A stretch of 64,000 nucleotides of DNA from Hippopus hippopus (Eukaryota; Mollusca; Bivalvia; Cardiida; Cardiidae): NCBI GenBank assembly GCA_946811185.2, contig OX328107.1:10567565-10631564 (forward strand). Reading direction: 5' to 3'. The notes beneath the pieces were generated by a model. That model was not told where the DNA came from and ran no database searches. It was given only the letters and a program-made list of their open reading frames with translations. Made by a program: the position numbers and the translations under genes. Shown piece after piece: positions 1 through 12,400 of the stretch; the first letter of the stretch is position 1, and every line of letters starts with the position of its first letter.

Positions 1-204
1 TGTCATTTGGTAAAGAGTTAACCCAACTTTCTTCACATATTACTGTGCACATCCGAATTTATCTCCAGCTGTCTCAAGAAACATATTCATTTTCTTACCA
101 AATAAGTACAAGAGTTGTCAAAGAGTGGTAAATCTAGTCAGTGAGGCCATAATACATATTCTAACAACTCTGTTCATAATGTGGTTTGCAATGTTTATTG
201 ATAC

Positions 205-403
205 CTGTTTTCAACAATGTCTTGCTGACAGCAGATGATGACTGACTGTCTGGAAGGAAACCGGACTGAGGCTGGTTTTCTTCAATTGCTATACAGCTGC
301 CATTGACAACAATCTGAATTTCATCTTCTTCTGGTACCTCTACATTGAAGGACAAATTACTTAAACAACAGGGAACCATTCTTCTCAATTTGAAAAATAA
401 CTT
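205..403 (-). CDS. C2CD5: C2CD5 coding exon 22, last exon visible
   Basis: Acceptor ATTTTGCAG, residues 850-915 plus one base, donor GTATCA. It begins KLFFKLRRMVPCCLSNLSF, matching vertebrate YFKLRSMIPCCLCHVNF, then VEVPEEDEIQIVV and a variable Ser/Gln-rich end. The frame stays open a little past the donor, but the donor fits the vertebrate gene, in which about 100-150 more residues follow. Those exons are left of position 1. Confidence 0.92.
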
Positions 404-3400
404 CTGCAAAATAATGAAAACAACAAATCTTTTTATCCCTGTTCAAATTTTATTTTGTTCTTATTGTATTACTTTTTATAGCGATGTAAGTGAATTAGAA
501 CAGATATATAGGATCTGACATGAGTTGGCGTTGAGATAAAATTTTACTAACGAGTCAAGGAAAAATGTTATTAAGCGAGCCTTTGGCGAGCTTAATAACA
601 TTTTTTCTTGACAAGTTCAATAAAATTTTTATCTCATACGCCAACAAATGTTAAATTCTTTTTATCACATAACCATATTTCACAAATCAAAGATAAGAAG
701 ATGCAAAACCATCTATAGATGCACACGCGGTAATATCCATAAAACCCATTCACTTCTATGAAATACGTACGAAATGACATCAAAAATGACGTCACAGAAT
801 TGTGATATTAAACGTGTATGAGATAAGAAAATTCGTAATGGGTATATTATGCTGAAAACAAGGGAGGTTACCGGTATGTGATAAAATTTCATTACCAAAA
901 GTCATACATTTCAACCCTTCCAAATTCAAAGCTGTTTCAGATAAAAATTAACTGTTGCTCTAGCAATTAAATTTGTACATGAAAGGCTAAAAAAAAACAG
1001 TTTGAGAAAAGAAGAAAATGTTGGTAACCAGCATTTTCTCCTTTTCTTAAAATGTTTTCGTAAAACTTTTTCTTAAGGGTTGTTAAAATAAAGATTTTTT
1101 TTTTTTCATAAAAGCCTATCTTTAGGTTGGTTAGAACTCCCCATTGTTTGGTCCTGCAATTAAATCTAAATATGGAAGGGTGAAAAATAAAACATTCTGA
1201 GAAAAGGAGAAAATGCTGGTTACCAGAATTTTCTCCTTTTCCAAAAATGTTTTTTAAAGACTTTTTCCAAAGGGTTGTTAAAATAAAGATTTTCTTTTTC
1301 TTTTTTTAAAGCCTGTCCTCAGATGGTTAGAACTCCTCTGGTTGTTTGGTAAAAGGTTAAGATAGTAATAAAGCTGAAGTAAGAAAATGGCCTCTCACTT
1401 CTTTTGAAAATTTGAAAAACAACAATCTTTAAAACTTAATTTACACATACTCGTAAAAGTGTGTCAAAAATTTCAGCAAAGTCTTGCTTTAATCGTTGTT
1501 CAATATCGATTCTTCTTCTATATACTTGTGTAAACATCTGTAAAAAAAAAATAAAGGCATCTGGATGAACGATAACAAAGTATTATCAGTACTGATTAGT
1601 TCTAAAGAATGACACACCTGTAGCATGCATCATTTAAAAAAAATACATAATTTCATACAGACAAAAAGAACTTCAACAATTAGAATGGTGGCCAACAAAT
1701 ACCCCTACACCAGTAACCTTGTCACTGGATCAGTGAAAAAATTGGAAGTACCTAACTCTTGTACTAGTTGGCCAATCATAATGAAAATGGCTGGTGGCCA
1801 AGTTTTCCCTGTGGGAAGGTATTTAAACCAAACTGATTGATAATTGTAACAGAAGAAGACCACATAATATGGAGTCTTCGAATGGATGAACTAACAGATC
1901 AATACATTCCCAAATCTAGTATACCCTCATACTTGCTAGTACATAGTTTTTGTTCATATACTCACTGTTATATATCTTTTGTTTGCACAATCCCTTGCAT
2001 ATAGTTATTGCTTACACACTCACTTGTATATTGCTTTTGTTCACACCTGCATATAGCTTTTGATCACACTCACTTAAATACAATGTATAGTTTTGGTTCA
2101 AACACTCACTAGTATATACTCTTTGTTCTCATACTGACTTGTATAAAGCTATTGTTCAGATACTCACTTGTAGATTGCTTTTGTTTACATACTTGTATAG
2201 AGCTTTTGCTGACATACTGAGTTGTACATAGCTTTTGTTCAGATACCCTCTAGTATATCGCTTTTATTCACAAACTAACTTGTACATAGCTTTTGTTTAT
2301 ATACTTACTAGTATATGACTTACTCATATACTTATTTGTGTATAGCTTTTGTTCACATGCTTACTTATATATAGCTTTTGTTGACTCACTTTACTTGTAT
2401 ATAACTTTTGTTCATATACTAGTACATGTATATAGCTTTAGGTCATATATGTGTACATATATTCACAAACACTCTTGCATATTGCTTTTGTTTATATACT
2501 CACTTGTATATTACTTATGTATGTAGCAGGAGAGACTCCAGGGCAGGTCTGAGTATTACATAGTTCCATCCCTGCTGGATTGTACTCCTGTTCCAGCATT
2601 GCTTCTATTGTTTCATCCCTGGTATCATCCACCTGACAGGCAGAAGAAAGAGAGAAAGGGAAGAGGTCAGCAAGAATTGATATAGTATCACTTTCAGTTA
2701 ACCTTTCCCACTGTGTTTCAAGCTATTACAAAGTGAAAACTAGATTTTGAAAAACCCTATAATTCTAAAACTAAATTCATTCTACTAACCCTTTACTAAA
2801 TAATCCAAAGTTTTAACAACCCTGAAGAAGTTTTTGAAAACATTGCAGAAAAAGGAGAATATGATAGTAAACAGTGTTTTAACCTTCTCCCATAAAGTTT
2901 TCCACCCTTTCTTATCATTTCTCAACACTACTTCCACAAAGTTTTCCACCCTTTCTTATCATTTTCTACCCTTTCTTATCATTTTCTACCCTTTCTCATC
3001 ATTTGAGCACCAGTTACTTTGTTGTCTGCAAATGCTTTTACTTTTAATAATTAGAAACATTTTCATGAGGTCAAGATTTAACCCTTTACCACACGGCAAA
3101 ATTTAAGACCTATCCAAATTGAAAGCATTTGCAGACGACAATTTCATAGTGGCTCAAATGACGCAACTATTCTTTGATAGGGTAGAAAACTTTGTGGGAA
3201 AAGGAGAAAATGCTGGTTACCAGCATTTTCTCCTTTTCCCACAATGTTTTCAAAAGGCCTCTTTTTTAGGGGCGTCAAAAGGCGTCATTGTGTGGTAATG
3301 GGTTTTAAGGAAGAATTCATTTCTCTCTCACAAATGATTTTTTTCTTGTACAGAATAGGTAAGCTGGACACAATGACCAAAATACAACTGAAAACAACAA

Positions 3401-6400
3401 AACAAACAATCCATACAGAATTGCTCAATCATCTTTCTAGCCTTGGCATCTATATTTTCAGACTAGCTATTTGAATTTTAACACCATTTTCAACATTATT
3501 ATACTCAAAATGCAGCCACAAAGCACTGGATCTTAATCTTTTGCAGAAGTGTCCTTAGACAAGAGACTTCAGAGCCCTAGCCCAGCACTTTTTTTCTCTC
3601 ACAAATGGAGAGGACTCACATGAGCAAGCTGTCACTGTGATATAACTGAAAAAATGTTGAAAGTGTCCTAAAATACCATTCAATCCATCCATCACGTCCA
3701 GGACAAGATAAGGTTCAACAACTTCTCACCTCGAGTATGAAAGTATCTTTGTTGCCAACAGAAAGTTCAAGGTCAGAGTTCTCATCATCACTTTCATCTG
3801 TATTTGCACTGTGTGGACTGGGTTGACCTGATAAGTCCTACAAAGAAAATGATATCAAGGTCAAATCAACCTTAGAATGAGAAGAGTATTTGTACTTACT
3901 TTGTGGACTGAGATGACCAGAGAAGTCTGAGAATGAGACCTAGATCAAGGTCACATAATCTGGGGCTGTGTTGAATCATTTTTTTCGCCATAGCTGAATG
4001 CGCTGGATTTTGATCTACTTTTGTGATAGATAAAAAAATGTTGACGTGTTTATTTTAGGGGCCCCTGCCTATTTACGGGCAAATTTACGCCATCTTTTTT
4101 TTTTTAAAGATATTTCTTGTCTAAATTTCATTTTGAATTTCCTGAGTAGCCATCTCATCAAAATGACATAAAAATGACTCAGACTGGTAACCAGTATTTC
4201 CTCCTTTTCCCACAATGTTATCTGCCCTTTCAAGGACATACCCCATCAATATAGGCCCATATAATTTGTCGTCTGCAAATGCATTCACAGTGACCAAGTT
4301 TAATATGTTTTCATCTGTTAAAGAGTTGATGCTGAAGCATACAATCCAATGATTTCACGACCCTCTGAAAGGAAGCTTCGAAAAACATTAAAGGTAAAGG
4401 AGAAAATGAGAGTTACCAGCATTTTTCTTCTTTTCCCACATTTTCTACCCTTTCAAAGAAAAATCCTATCATGTTCTGGGGATTTAATTGTTTTCTGCGG
4501 AATTCTTTCAATTTCGATGAGCCTAAAATTTTGTTGTCTGGTAAAGAGTTAAGATTTTTTGTTGAATTTTATTTGCATTTTTGTAGCTGCTAGGGGCTAC
4601 TTCAGGTTTTCAGCTGCATGCAAACTGATCCACATTCACCAACCATTCCTCAGAACGTTCTTTGTCTTATGTTCTAGAATTTTATAAATTTGAAAGTAAC
4701 AAAATTCTTGATTGGCTAAAAGATTTAGTTTTGCCAATCAGAATATTTGTTACTTTCAAACATAGAAAATCTTGGAGAATAAGACTAAGAATGCTATAAG
4801 AATGGTTGGTGAATATAGATTCTGAGTTGATAGAGATCCAAGTGTAGTCTAAGAAAAGTAAATAGATCAACTTGTACAAATACAAATGGGATGACTGGCG
4901 ATGGGATGATGGGCAGATAATCCCAAAATGAAGTGACACTAAACTGATATAATCCTACTATTGATTGACCCTTTACCACATAATCCCTACTTTAACCTTA
5001 ACCACACATTGCCGACTTTTTATAGACCCCGAGTTTTAACGTCCCTGAAGGAAAAACCTTTTGACAACATAGTAGGAAAAGGAGAAAATGCTGGTAACCA
5101 GCATTTTCTCCTTTTCCCACAATTTTTTCTACCCTATCAAAGACAAATTATTCCATCATTTAAACAACAATTAAATTATCGTCTGCAAATGCTTTGTGTT
5201 TGGACAAGTCTAAATGTTTGTCGTGTGGTAAAGAGCTAATTGATAGCCACTACATCAGTCACTTCTTCCCTCTATTTGTCACTTTACCAGACAACGAAAT
5301 TTAAGACTCATCCATACTGAAAGCACAAGTATTGTGGGAAAAGGAGAAAAAGCTGGTTACCAGCATTCTCTCCTTTTCCCACAATGTTTTCTGAAGGATC
5401 CCCACGAAGGGTCGTTGAAACACCATCCTGTTCAGTAAAGGATTAAGTATATAAAAATGATAAGTACAGTAAAAAAGAAGAACCCATCAATATGCCCAGC
5501 AGGTAACATCAAGCAAGGTGTCAGATACTTAACTCTTTACCAATTAATCCTGCGTATTTCCCTGAGGAAGAGGCCTTTAGAAAACATTGCAGGAAAAGGA
5601 GAAAATGCTGGTAACCAGCATTTTCTCCTTTTCCCACAAAATTTTCTACCCTGTCAAAGGTATTTAGTTTTGTTTCAGGTTTGTTTCCTAAAGATTGTCT
5701 CAGTTTAGAAGAGTCTAACATTTGTTTTTGGGAAAGAATTAATCTTACTCTTACTCCTGTTAGACTTACTTTTACTCCGAAATCATTAATTCTATGCCAA
5801 AACATATGCTGTGTATTGCCATACAATGATCTCATCAACAAATACCCACAATATAGGTTTTGGTTTTTCACAAAGTAGTGCTGTTGTTCTTGAAATAAAA
5901 GAATTTTTCTTCTCTGCAGCCCCAATCCAAAATCTAACACCTAAACTAATGAACTGTGACAGAATCTGTGCTTTCATTCATATGTAAATCTGATTTGAAG
6001 ATCAATAGATAAAGTTGAAAGATGCTGTTAAAGTTTGTAGGGCTTACTGGCTTGCCTAGATAATCTTATATTGACTGGGATAGAATTTGACAGGGGTAAT
6101 TTTGAATGTCATTTTAAATTGTTGACTGCCTTTAACTTCTCTGTTTCAAATAAGTCTCAATTTGATTCATTCTGCCTGTCTGTTTCTCACTCTTGCTCCT
6201 TCCTTCTTTGTTTGTTTGTCTTGGAGTTTAACATCATTTCAAATCTTAGGTTATATCATGGCAGTCAGCGCACCTAGTACGCAAGTGTTTCCTGACTTTC
6301 TCAAACAAGTACTGACACAACTTTTTTTCCAAGTCTATGACTACTTTTCTCACATGCATCAGGAGTGAAAATTTAAGTGAAAAATCGCTGGAAGGAAGTC

Positions 6401-9400
6401 AGAATGCACTAACCACTGAGCTACCCGGCCGGGTTGGCCTCTCCTTCCTTGCCTCCATTCTTCTTACTATTAAAACTACTGTGACTAAATTTTACTACTG
6501 ATCAACTCATTTACCAAATTAAGCCTAACAAAAATTGTAGTATTAACCCTCTACCACACAATCCAGACTTAACAATCCTGATGAGGAAGGCTTTTGAAAA
6601 CATTGTGGGAAAAGGAGAAAATGCAGGTAACCAGCATTTTCTCCTTTTCCCACCATCTTCTCTCTCCTAAGATAGATAAAACTCGGTTGTCTACTATAGG
6701 GTGAACACTTTAAGTGCCACAGAGAAAATACAGGGGTTTTTTGTGGCCAATATAGATCAAAGATAAGGCTGCACAGAATGTGCATAAAGATACAAGCCTT
6801 TCTTATTTTCATAGGATTGTATTTTCAGCTGTAATAGGCTATCAAGTTTGTACATTTGGTGCCAAAAAGGTTAAAGATCCTACGAGTCTGTGTGTATGGA
6901 TACTTCAGCTTTCCTGTACTATCAGACATGACTGTGGTTCATGCTTCAGATGAACATCTCATTTACAAAGGAAATTAACTCTTTACCAAACGACAAAATT
7001 TTAGGATGGTCTAAATTGAAAGCACTTGCAGACGACAAAATAATCGTAACTCAAAAATTGAAATTTGTTTCCAGCAGGGTAGAAAACATTGTGGGAAAAG
7101 GAGAAAATGCTGGTTACCAGCATTTTCTCCTTTTCCCACAATGTTTTCATAAGGCTTCTATCTCAGGGATTGTTTGGTAAAGGGTTAAAAAGGACCTGGG
7201 TCCACATTCATCAAACCATTCTTAAGAATGTTCTTAGGGTTATTCTCAAGAATTTTCTAAATTTCCATTCTTAGGCTCAAGTATGTTCATGTATTCATCA
7301 AACCGTTCAACTTAAGAAAAATCTAAATATTCAGACTTGTCCTAAGATTTCAAAATCTATCTTGTACCATGCTCAAGAACTGTTCAATATTAAGAAAGAT
7401 TGCCATTGTTAAGGTTTGGTCACACTGAGCTAATGGACTAGTAACAGATGAAAAATCATTTTATCATTTTATCATTTAATCATGTAGAAGCATTGAATAC
7501 CTTGTTATCTGCGCTTTATCAAGTACTTGTGATATTGAGGTTTTTTGCAACCAGCAGTTTTCAATTAGTGATGAGAAATATAACAGGTACCTCCAACAGT
7601 TTCATGGACCTGTCGCAGAGGTGTTAATTTATAGACCATTTTATGTAAAAATAGAAACAGGTTTTTTTTTTCCATTCGGTATGGTTGGTTTTTTCTGTCT
7701 TTTCCTAGACTACTTACCTGCTCAGTATGTCTGCAATTTCTTGCCGTGCAGTTTCTTTCAATTTTCTACATTTTGTGGCACCACAGCCAGACATTGATCC
7801 AAACAGTATGGATTCGCGTTCGTTCACACTGCTCTGATTAATGTCTTTTCTTTGGCTGTGGTCCAATGGACTTTTTTAATGGGAGTTAACCTGCTCAACT
7901 TCAAATTTAGAAAGACGATAGACAATGGTAACTCTATATTGAGAAACAGACGATAAGCGATGGTAACATTTTAAGTAAGTGCTCTGTCAGGAATCCCATG
8001 CTATCTTGGGAACCAGGGTTGGTGCACGGCCACTAACACCGTGTGTACAAAACTGTTCTTAATTGCATTGGTGAGTCATACTTAAGAATTTTCTTCTAGA
8101 TTTGGGACAAATTATTATTCTTTGTCTACAATTTAGAAAAGTTTGGCAAATACAGGCCCAAGACCAGTCACAATATCTTACAGCTTCTGATCCAAACTAT
8201 GGTTTCCAACTGTCCATTTCCACAGTTGTAAGGTATTTAACCCTTTACCACACAATCCTGACTTTTGACAACCTTGAGAAAGAAGCCTTTTGAAAACATT
8301 GTGGGTAAAGGAGAAAATGCTAGTAAAAAGCATTTTCTCCTTTTTCCACAATATTTTCTACGTGGTCAAAGACAAATTCCATCATCTGAGTCACTTTTAT
8401 ATTGTTGTCTGTAAATGCTTTCAATTTGGAAAGTCTTAATTTTTCTCGTGTGGTAAAGTATTAAGGGTTAAATCTATAGAGCTGGAAATAAGCTGATAGA
8501 ATAAGTTTCTTGTTTAACTCTTTACGAAACAATCTGAGTTTTAACGACCCTGAGAAACAGAGCCTATTGAAAACATTGTGGGAAAAGGAGAAAATGCTGG
8601 TAACCAGCATTTTCTCCTTTTCCCACAATGATTTCTACTCTATCAAGGACAAATTTTGTCCTTTTGGCCACCTACACTTTGTCGTCTGCAAACACTTTTG
8701 ACTTGAACCAGTCTAAAATTTTGTCGATTTGTAAAGGGTTAACCCAGCTGAGCTTTGAAAAATATGAGTTACATTTACTCCTAACCAAACATTAAAATAT
8801 TTTACCTTAATTGAAAGCATTAAATTTTGCAGATAACAAAATGTGGCTAAAATGATGTAATCTGTCTTTGGAAGGGTATAAAACATTGTGGGCAAAGGAG
8901 ACAATGCTGGTTACCAGTATTTTCTCCTTTTCCCACGTTGTTTTCACTAGGATTTCTTCTTCAGGGTTGTTAAAACCTGGGATGTTTGGTACAGGGTTAC
9001 ATAAGTACTGGCTAAAAACTGTAGGTATGAGCATAGTAAACTTGGTTCCATTTTGAACGGATTTGTATACCAAATCTGCATACTGTGATTGAACTGGCCG
9101 GAACCAAATACACTGTATACATTATATACAAATATATGTGTAACAACGCATGCCCTCCTATTTTCAGTTTTGAATAGCTGGTCTGAACTATTTTACAGGT
9201 TTGACCTGAACCAAATACTATCATACATGCTTGCTCTCCACTCATTCTAGTTTCCGTTTTAGCAAGTAGACCCTGACCTCATTTTTGTCGCTACTTTATA
9301 TACAGTCCTACATGTGTATATACAGTTTTAAATCTTATACCAGCAGAAAACTGTGTCAGATTAATGGACCAAATTGCTATTCCTTAACCCTTTCCCAAAC

Positions 9401-12400
9401 GACATATTTAAGACTCTTTCAAATTCAATACATTTGCAGACAACAAATTCAAGATTGGTATGAGTGAGCTTTAGCTCTCTGATAAGAAAGAAAACATTGT
9501 TGGAAAAGGAGAAAATGCTGGTTACCAGCATTTTCTCCTTTTCCAACAATGTTTTCAAAAGTCTTCTTTCCCAGGGTCGTGAAAACCAGGGCTTGTTTAG
9601 TAAAGGGTTGATAAGTAATAAAATTAGTTACTGCACAACTTTCCTTACCCTAGCTATCTTTACTCCTATTACATTATACATGTACATGCATTACATGTAA
9701 TGGAAAATTCATTTTCACATTACACCATATCAGAGCTCATTACTGTTCTTCAAATCCACTTTTCAGAACCTTAAGTCCTTTGATTCTTGTCTCTTTTTTT
9801 TCAGGGAAATATGTCCTACGCTCTACTGGATAAAGACATAGATCAGCTGTGTTCAGCAATTTCTGCCAATGACATAGATGCGTTAAAAGTCCTGATTGAT
9901 GCAGGGGTCAATGTTAACTCCGTCAACAATGTAAGTTATTTCATCCATAGCATGTTTAGAGCAACCTCACCTTTTACCACATAAGGCCATGTTTTGATAA
10001 CCCTTAAAAAAATTTGTCCCAATGACCTAATTCAAAACCTGACCTGACCCTATTTCAAACTTGTCCAAAATATTATGGAAACAAACATTCTAACAAAATT
10101 TGATGAGTATTGGACTGAAATATGGCTTCTAGAGTGTAAACAAGAATTTTCAAAGATCTGTCCCTGTGATCTACTTATGACCCAACATGACCCATTCTTA
10201 AATTTGTACTAGATATCATGAAGACAAAAATTCCATGCTTCATAATTATCAGACTGAAAAAGTGGTCTCTAGTGTGGACACAAGATTATTTGAAGTTTTG
10301 TCCCAGTGACCTAGAGTTTGACCCAACATTTCAAAATTGTCCATTTATCATTTAGCAAAGAATCTAAGTTTCATGAGTGTCTGACTGAAATGACGCACAA
10401 CAGATTGCAGACACAGCACAATCACAAAAGCTCAATTTGTGCTCAAGTGAGCTAAAAAGACACAACCGGCCATTACTCCTGTAACAGTTAACTCATCATA
10501 ATAACAACTACAAGTGCACAATATTTCTATGGACCAATGGATGAATGGATAGCCTAATTCAAGTATTGGCATCCTTCCAAAGTTGGTTGTTTGCAATAAG
10601 TACATCGTTTTCATTTTCGAGTATCATATTTGCAGAATGAGGAGACTGCACTCCATATAGCAGCAAGTTTAGATAGAGTAGATGTTGCATTAGAACTCTT
10701 AGAAGCTGGCGCTGACCCGAATCTCCAGAACAAAGTGAGTATTGTTGCACTCAACCATTTCAGAGCATACAGATTTATTTATTTCCATCAAACATTTCCC
10801 TTGATTGCCATTTCACCTTGGTCTGGATTAATTTGAAATATGCATGTACAGTTATGAAATAAAATCAGATATCAGTCTTCCTTTACTATGCTTCAAGTCC
10901 AGTTTTGTACAAGAGGGTCACTGTCCCTAAAGGTCTTGCCTGAGTAAATTCATGTAGGATTCATAAAGCTGAAGAGATCCTGGTTGTGATGTTGTAAAAC
11001 ACATAGCTATAAGTGTCCCTGTGACCTACTTTTTACCAGACACGACCCAATTTTGTACCTGTGTGTCAGTAAAACAAAGATTCTGACCAAGTTTCACGAG
11101 TATCAGACTGAAAATATGGCCATTAGAAAGCACACGTTTTTTTTAAGATTTGGCCCATTGACGTAACTTTTTATCCAACGTGACCGAATTTCTCTGTTGT
11201 CAGAGATATCATCAAGACAAACATTCTCACCAATTTTCATGGGTATAAGACTGAAAATGTGGCCTCCAGAGTGCACACAAGGTTTTTCCAAGATTTGGCC
11301 CAGTGACCTATCTTAGGACCTGAAGTGACCCTATTTCAAACTTGTCTGAGATGTCTTCAAAACAAACACTCTGATTTCATGAGTAATAGGCTAAAAATCT
11401 ATGTACATGTATTCTGGAATGCACACAAGGTTTTCCTTAGATTAGGCCCAGTGACCTTTGGTTTGGTTTGTATTGGACTTTAACGCCATTATAACAGCTT
11501 AGGTCATATCATGGCGGCCAGTGACGCACCAATGTGTTTCCTGGCTTTCTCACACCAGTATTGACACAACTTTCTTTCCAAAGCCACTGACTACTTTTCT
11601 CACATGCATCAGAGGTGAGAGGCGAAAAATCGCTGGAAAGAAAGATCGCCACAACCGGGTATTGAACCCGCAACCTCCAGGTCACAAGTCAGATACGCTA
11701 ACCACTGAGCTACCCAGCCGGGCCCCAGTGACCTACTTTTTAATTGCTGTGACCTAATTTCGTGCTTGTTTATAAATATATAAAGACAAACATTCTGATC
11801 AAGTTTCAAAAGTATCAGGCTGAAAATATGGCTTCTAGAGTGACCACAAGGTTTTTGTAAGATTTAGCTGAGTGTCTACTTTTTGGTCAGATGTGACCCA
11901 TTTTCGAACTTGTCTGCGGTTTTATCAAGACAAACATTCTGATATGTTTCATGAGTATTGGACTGAAAAAGTGGCCTATACAGTGCACACAAAGACGTTA
12001 CTAATGACTGCACAACAGAAGACCATCACCAGACAATGCCTGAAAAATGCCGGACACAGCACAATCACAAAAGCTCACCTTGAGCTCAGGTGAGCTAAAA
12101 AGGTACCATCTTTCCAGTATGATATGTACGAATAAAGCTATTTTTACATTTCAGAATGGTCAAACAGCTTTACATTTGGCAGCAGCCAGAGGGTGTGAGG
12201 ACATTGTGGAATTACTGTTAGAAGCCAATGCAGATCTTGATATAAGAACATTTGTAAGTACTCTACACAAAAAAGGACTGTCACTGTCACTTTCACCACA
12301 GGGGTCCTGCGTGCCTCAGTAGTAAAGTGAGGGAACCTGGAGGCCTAAGGTTTGAGCCTCACCTGATCCACTGGGTTTTTTGTGGGAGTGACCTTTTGCA

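Noticed and set aside
5521..5940. 139-codon minus-strand open frame
   Set aside because: Largely the MITE palindrome and its flank; the recurring peptide VGKGENAGYQHFLLFPQ is simply the translated core, seen at many loci.
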